Part shown: one piece after another, positions 60,419-64,000 of the stretch
Numbering within the stretch: position 1 is the stretch's first letter
Layout of the letters: every line of letters starts with the position of its first letter
Assembly (NCBI GenBank): GCA_937934645.1
Contig: CALGYZ010000022.1
Location: 1-64,000, forward strand
DNA length: 64,000 bases
Direction of reading: 5' to 3'
Origin: an uncultured Bacillaceae bacterium
GTDB taxonomy: Bacteria > Bacillota > Bacilli > Bacillales > Caldibacillaceae
Notes under the pieces: generated by a model
What the model saw: the letters and a program-made list of their open reading frames with translations, nothing else
What the model was told of the DNA's origin: nothing
Database searches by the model: none
Translations under genes and position numbers: made by a program

Positions 60419-60555
60419 AATAATAAGCCGCACCGGGGATATTCATCCCGGTACGGCTTATCCGGTATATATAAAACTGAGGGGGGAACTGCAGAAACAG
60501 CATGAACTCTCTGAAAAATCTATTTCAAGGATGAAACGGTTTCATCCTTATTCGC
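60419..60555 (-). ncRNA. candidate small RNA with C-rich segment and 5' hairpin
   Basis: The 320-base gap 60290-60609 holds no gene. Read on the minus strand it has TTGACA (60584-60589) with a weak extended -10 (TGTGCTAAG). A hairpin of 11-base arms follows (60527-60549), then TTCCCCCCTCAG (complementary to ribosome sites), then a terminator hairpin ATAAGCCG.ACCGGG / CCCGGT.CGGCTTAT (60419-60461). It could be an independent sRNA or one made from the 3' end of the gntP transcript. On the plus strand a 10-codon frame from ATG 60501 is too far from its purine run. Confidence 0.4.
60527..60549. repeat. 23-base perfect palindrome
   Basis: AAGGATGAAAC and GTTTCATCCTT flank a single G. It may be an RNA hairpin of the small-RNA candidate or a protein-binding site. 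A similar half, ATGAAACGGATTCATCC, recurs at 62156-62173 inside the end of the dehydrogenase gene. Confidence 0.6.
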
Positions 60556-60609
60556 ACTGCTTAGCACATGTTTAAAAAATTTTTGTCAAGAAATATATAT
60601 AATTTGAGA

Positions 60610-62061
60610 TTAAACTGTGATATCTTTTGTACTTCTTCTACTTTTACTTCCTTCAAAATTATAGATTATGAATGATACTAAAAGAATTGTTGCTATAACA
60701 ATTAATGCCAGAGATAATGATATATCGATGAGTAAGATAAGAATAATTCCAACAATTGATGCTATCGATGAAAGAATTGTATAGGTGGCAAAAGTCTCTT
60801 TCAATGATAAATCAAAAAATTCTTTCACCATCCAAAAACCAGGATCATTTACATGTGAAGCAAATGCTGTTCCAGCACCTGTTGCAAGTGCCACTAGAGC
60901 TAAATTAGCGTCTGGAAAAGCATTTAACATTGGGACAACTAGACCCGCAGTCGAGATCGCTGCTACGGTCCCAGATCCTAAACAGATACGGAAAATTACG
61001 GCAATTATCCATGATAACAAAATAGGAGAAATTGTAAGATTAGTAAAAATTTGTGAAATATAATCTCCTACACCACCATCTATAATTACTTGTTTAAATG
61101 CTCCTCCTCCACCAGTAATCAAAATTAGCAAACCGATTGCATTTACTGATGCCCCGGCAGAGGACATTAAATCCTTCATCGGTATATTTCTGGCAATTCC
61201 CATAGTATAAATTGCAAAAATTAGGGAAATTAATAGAGAAACAGGAGCTTGACCAATAAAACGGACTATTTCAACTAATAAATTGTCTTTGAAGCCTATT
61301 GACTGTTGTAATATATCTAAAAAAGCAGCTGCAAACATTAACAAAATAGGAAATACTGCTACTAAAACGCTAATTCCGAATCCAGGAGTTTCTTCTATTT
61401 TCCATTTTTTCTGATCTCCAATTGCTTCTTTGTTACCTGTTTTAGTAAATGCACTGGGAATCCATCTTTTATTAAGTTTAGGAAACAAAATTCCTGCAAC
61501 AACTGTTGCTGGTATTCCCACAATTATTCCATATAACAATACTTTAGCAATATCCGCACCGTACTCTAAAGTAACTGCAGTTATGCCAGGATGAGGAGGC
61601 AAAAAACTATGAGTAACTACTAACGCACCTGCCATAGTAAGTCCAAAATGAGTAATTGAAATATCTAATTCTTTAGAAATCATATAAATAATTGGGATTA
61701 AAAGAATAAAAGCAACATCCCAAAATAATGCGATTCCAACTATAAATGAAGCAGTAGCAATTGCCCATTGTACGTTACGTTTACCAAATTTTTCAATTAA
61801 TGTGATCGATATACGATAAGCACCACCTGCGTCAGCGATTAACCGGCCGATCATTGCCCCAAACCCCAAAATTAATGCAATATGACCGAGAGTTCCGGCT
61901 AAACCTGCTTCTATCGAAAGAAATATTTCCTCAAGGGGTATGCCTAACATAAATGCAACAATAAATGAAACAAGAATTAGGGAAATAAAAGCATTTAATT
62001 TAAAATATGTTATTAGAAAGATTAAAAGAATTACACCTAAAGCAACTATTAGTAAAGGCAT
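60610..62061 (-). CDS. GntP family gluconate/organic-acid permease
   Basis: 483 residues, about 12-14 membrane segments. GntP motifs: GFGAMIGRLIADAGGAYRIS, THSFLPPHPGITAVTLEYGA, LITGGGGAFKQVIIDGGVG, and SHVNDPGFWMVKEFF near the end. It imports gluconate or a related hydroxy acid with protons. AGGGGGG precedes ATG 62061. Composition is strikingly AT-rich (15, 17 and 22 G/C in three sampled 60-base lines), against near half in neighbouring genes, so it was probably acquired. The adjacent dehydrogenase is of normal composition. Confidence 0.9.
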   Translation of the reverse strand: MPLLIVALGVILLIFLITYFKLNAFISLILVSFIVAFMLGIPLEEIFLSIEAGLAGTLGHIALILGFGAMIGRLIADAGGAYRISITLIEKFGKRNVQWAIATASFIVGIALFWDVAFILLIPIIYMISKELDISITHFGLTMAGALVVTHSFLPPHPGITAVTLEYGADIAKVLLYGIIVGIPATVVAGILFPKLNKRWIPSAFTKTGNKEAIGDQKKWKIEETPGFGISVLVAVFPILLMFAAAFLDILQQSIGFKDNLLVEIVRFIGQAPVSLLISLIFAIYTMGIARNIPMKDLMSSAGASVNAIGLLILITGGGGAFKQVIIDGGVGDYISQIFTNLTISPILLSWIIAVIFRICLGSGTVAAISTAGLVVPMLNAFPDANLALVALATGAGTAFASHVNDPGFWMVKEFFDLSLKETFATYTILSSIASIVGIILILLIDISLSLALIVIATILLVSFIIYNFEGSKSRRSTKDITV

Positions 62062-62137
62062 ACAATCCCCCCTAATACCGAGCCATCAAATAATTAAATT
62101 TGTTGAATACAACCTTTTTATTAGGAGAAAACATTGT

Positions 62138-63112
62138 TTATGCTAAATCATGTAAATGAAACGGATTCATCCTTTTTTTTTTCCGGTTCATTTGCAGCAG
62201 TTTGATCAGATCAAGGTAGCTGTCGTCCCGTTTGCGGATGGCGTTTTTTCCATAATCGTCATATTGATAGAATCCTTCATTTGTCCGGATTCCGTGTTTG
62301 CCGTTTTTCACCATGTCTTCCAGGAAGGCCGGAACTTCCCTCGTGTTGGATAAATCTTTTAAAATATTTCCGACCATCGCTTTTGTCGTTTCCAGACCGG
62401 CTAAATCCTGGCTCTCCAACGGACCGCAGAATACCCATTTAAAGCCCATGCTTCCTTTCATTGCAATATCAATATCTTCAGCAGTGGCAACGCCTTGCTC
62501 CATTAAATGAAAAGCTTCCCTTAACATGGCAACCTGGATGCGGTTCACGATAAATCCGGTAATTTCTTTTTTCAGGACAACAGGGGATTTTCCAATTTCC
62601 TTCATTAAATCATACGTCGTATTGACAACCTCTTCAGCCGTTTTCTCAAACTTCACGATTTCTACAATCGGAACGAGCTGCGGAGGGTTGAAGAAATGAG
62701 TAATGATAAAACGTTCGGGATGTTTGGCACGCTTCGTCAACTCTTTCAACGGAAAGGTGGACGTGTTGGATGAAATGATCGTTTTTTCCGAAACGGTTTC
62801 TTCGATCGTTTCATACAAATCCAGTTTTTGTTCCAACACCTCAGGGATGGATTCCAGAACGAAATCCGCATCTTGCAATGCTTCCATCAGATCCGTTGTA
62901 AACGTAATGCGGGAAAGCACCGCATCCTTTTCCTGTTCCGTCAATAATTCCTTTTCTACCATAATGGACAGGCTGTTCGTAATCAGTTCCTTTGCCTTTT
63001 CCAGGGACGACTCCCGTCTTGCACGGATCCGGACATTTTTTCCCGCCCGGGCAAATAGCAGGGCAACACCGTGTCCCATCACTCCTGCTCCGAGCACGGT
63101 AACATTTTTCAT
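62138..63112 (-). CDS. 3-hydroxyacyl-CoA dehydrogenase family protein
   Basis: 324 residues. NAD-binding VTVLGAGVMGHGVALLFARA; catalytic SSNTSTFPL and the His in THFFNPPQLVPIVEI; the C-terminal domain has ITGFIVNRIQVAMLREAFHL. It oxidises a 3-hydroxyacyl-CoA or a related hydroxy acid. The tail after about residue 290 (KRDDSYLDLIKLLQMNRKKK) is longer than in FadB2-type enzymes. A following ferredoxin and amidohydrolase suggest an aromatic or hydroxy-acid catabolic cluster cut by the window edge. Confidence 0.88.
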   Translation of the reverse strand: MKNVTVLGAGVMGHGVALLFARAGKNVRIRARRESSLEKAKELITNSLSIMVEKELLTEQEKDAVLSRITFTTDLMEALQDADFVLESIPEVLEQKLDLYETIEETVSEKTIISSNTSTFPLKELTKRAKHPERFIITHFFNPPQLVPIVEIVKFEKTAEEVVNTTYDLMKEIGKSPVVLKKEITGFIVNRIQVAMLREAFHLMEQGVATAEDIDIAMKGSMGFKWVFCGPLESQDLAGLETTKAMVGNILKDLSNTREVPAFLEDMVKNGKHGIRTNEGFYQYDDYGKNAIRKRDDSYLDLIKLLQMNRKKKRMNPFHLHDLA

Positions 63113-63306
63113 AAGATAACCCCCAATTCATTTTTTCAATTCAGGTAAAGCATGAGTTGGTTCATTCCGGCAAAAAAGAAGTTTCAGGGGGGATTGTCTT
63201 ATTTCTTTGTGCAACAAATCAGGCATGTGGAATGTGTGGGATCCGGATCCCGCCGTACCGGTCGAACATGACAGAACGGCCGTCAGGCGTTTTCCGGATA
63301 ATGGAT

Positions 63307-63549
63307 TTAACCAAGATTCATAAAGAAACTTTCCGCTTTTTCCAAATAAATTGCTTCTTCCTCGCTTAAATCATGCTCATCAACAATTGCATCGACCGGG
63401 CAGGCGGCAACACACGCACCGCAATCAATGCAGGAATTCGGGTCAATATAATATTGATCCGGTCCTTCCCTGATGCAGTCGACCGGACAAATGTCGACAC
63501 ATTCTGCTGCTTTTTCATCCCGGCATTTTTGGGTGATGACATAGGCCAT
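63307..63549 (-). CDS. ferredoxin with two Fe-S motifs
   Basis: 80 residues. The first motif is CRDEKAAECVDICPVDCI, with spacing of the 7Fe/8Fe type; the second is the classical CIDCGACVAACPVDAI. An acidic C-terminus (DEHDLSEEEAIYLEKAESFF) follows. GAAGGAGAG precedes the ATG. It supplies electrons to an unidentified oxygenase or reductase, possibly of the adjacent catabolic genes. Confidence 0.92.
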   Translation of the reverse strand: MAYVITQKCRDEKAAECVDICPVDCIREGPDQYYIDPNSCIDCGACVAACPVDAIVDEHDLSEEEAIYLEKAESFFMNLG

Positions 63550-63570
63550 AGTAATCTCTCCTTCTTGATT

Positions 63571-64000
63571 TTATTGTTTTACGATGTTTTGACCTGCTTT
63601 GTTTTCAACAGCCTGAACGGTTTCCGGATCAATGTTTAAAAAGCGCAACGCATTTAGGCCGTGAAGCTTTTTCCGGTCCTCCAGGCTTAATCCCGGTGTT
63701 TCATCGATGACTTTTCCGGACGGAATTTCTCTGAGCAAAAAAGGGTAATCCGAACCGGCAATGAGCTTGTCAACACCAAAGCGTTCAATCATTAAGCCGA
63801 GGTTTTTCGGATCGTATACGAGCGTGTCATAGTATAATTGTTTAGCATAATGGCTCGGCGGCTTATCTGTTTTCCGGATTTGCGGCCAGACCGTCCATCC
63901 TTTCTCCATTCGAGGCAATATATAAGGAAGGGAACCTCCGCCATGGGCAAAGCAAAGTTTTAAATCCGGATATTTGTCGAGCATCCCGCTCATGATAATG
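63571..64000 (-). CDS. amidohydrolase family decarboxylase/hydrolase, N-terminus outside window
   Basis: The frame is open to the right edge, so at least the C-terminal ~142 residues are present. Landmarks of the amidohydrolase-2/ACMSD family: KLCFAHGGGSLPYILPRMEK (metal His), YYDTLVYDPKNLGLMIERFG, and AGSDYPFLLREIPSG with the catalytic Asp. The C-terminus NALRFLNID is typical. It lies directly upstream of the ferredoxin gene on the same strand. Decarboxylation of an aminomuconate or resorcylate-like substrate is likely by family; the exact substrate cannot be told. Confidence 0.85.
   Translation of the reverse strand, partial: IIMSGMLDKYPDLKLCFAHGGGSLPYILPRMEKGWTVWPQIRKTDKPPSHYAKQLYYDTLVYDPKNLGLMIERFGVDKLIAGSDYPFLLREIPSGKVIDETPGLSLEDRKKLHGLNALRFLNIDPETVQAVENKAGQNIVKQ

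Noticed and set aside
60501..60533. 10-codon plus-strand leader peptide after GAGGGGGG
   Set aside because: The ATG is about 14 bases from the purine run and no regulated gene follows on that strand.
60527..60549. Catabolite-response element
   Set aside because: The palindrome has an odd centre and lacks the central CG spacing of the cre consensus.
60527..62173. GGATGAAACGG / ATGAAACGGATTCATCC near-repeats at both ends of gntP as a target-site duplication
   Set aside because: The right copy is coding sequence of the dehydrogenase and the left is a complete palindrome; no inverted ends or transposase are present.
63157..63369. 70-codon plus-strand frame
   Set aside because: It overlaps the ferredoxin gene and has no recognisable domain or start site.
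1..64000. tRNA, rRNA, CRISPR arrays, insertion sequences, prophage genes, replication origin
   Set aside because: No cloverleaf-like runs with conserved arms, rRNA motifs, spacer arrays, transposase motifs or DnaA-box clusters were noticed on reading; a tool-based scan was not possible.

Overview
The window is chromosomal DNA from an endospore-forming member of the Bacillaceae. Evidence: Bacillus-type ribosome binding sites with many TTG/GTG starts, YjcZ-type and GerT-like spore proteins, a YteA-type protein, and local gene orders familiar from Bacillus subtilis (ctpA-yodJ-deoD-yodN-yozE; ypmQ-ypmR-ypmS; dfrA-thyA; brxA-ypgR; ypeQ-ypeP-ypdQ). Ku/LigD, LuxS and MntR fit the same assignment. 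Genus cannot be fixed from sequence alone. No rRNA, tRNA, CRISPR array, insertion sequence or prophage was seen. Most of the window is near-balanced in base composition; the first ~0.8 kb and the gntP gene near 61 kb are visibly AT-rich and look acquired.

Layout. 1-3.5 kb: a truncated AT-rich unknown gene and a SUV3-like helicase. 3.6-6.7 kb: a TPP-riboswitch operon for thiamine-precursor uptake (thiY, thiamine-binding protein, thiX, frameshifted thiZ). 6.7-14.3 kb: TraB-type membrane protein, MFS transporter, small spore-type genes, CAP protein, DegV, exoA, RNase HI and a doubly frameshifted HesB-like gene. 14.3-25.7 kb: Nudix hydrolase, quinone-oxidoreductase-like enzyme, plsC, SAM-riboswitch-controlled metY, YteA, an Arg-Asp repeat protein, metallophosphoesterase, msrA, MFS transporter, luxS, isochorismatase-like hydrolase, frameshifted DUF1232 gene. 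25.8-32.3 kb: glycolipid-synthase pair ykoP/ykoN, catE with a palindromic operator, NAD(P)HX repair fusion, SufT-like protein, a candidate small RNA, two cold-shock genes, one with a structured leader. 32.3-44.7 kb: Cu/Zn SOD-like protein, divergent ku/ligD, ResA-like protein, the ctpA-yodJ-deoD-yodN-yozE block, msrB/msrA, rsmF. 44.7-57 kb: ypmSRQ, a KAS III-like protein with altered active site, DegV, HMCES/YedK, dfrA/thyA, a secreted lethal-factor-like metalloprotease, brxA, ypgR, fhs, mntR. 57-64 kb: third cold-shock gene, ypeQ/ypeP/ypdQ, EamA transporter, a second candidate small RNA, gntP, 3-hydroxyacyl-CoA dehydrogenase, ferredoxin and a truncated amidohydrolase.

Themes. Oxidative and electrophile defence recurs (two MsrA, MsrB, bacilliredoxin, SOD, CatE, Sco, ResA-like). 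So does genome maintenance (ExoA, Ku, LigD, YedK, three RNase H folds, Nudix). Folate/one-carbon metabolism is represented by fhs, dfrA and thyA, and sulfur/methionine metabolism by metY and luxS. Three genes carry single-base deletions, most of them in homopolymers, which may be real decay or sequencing error. The least-explained elements are the Arg-Asp repeat protein, two C-rich small-RNA candidates, the cold-shock leader, the altered KAS III-like protein and the secreted metalloprotease.
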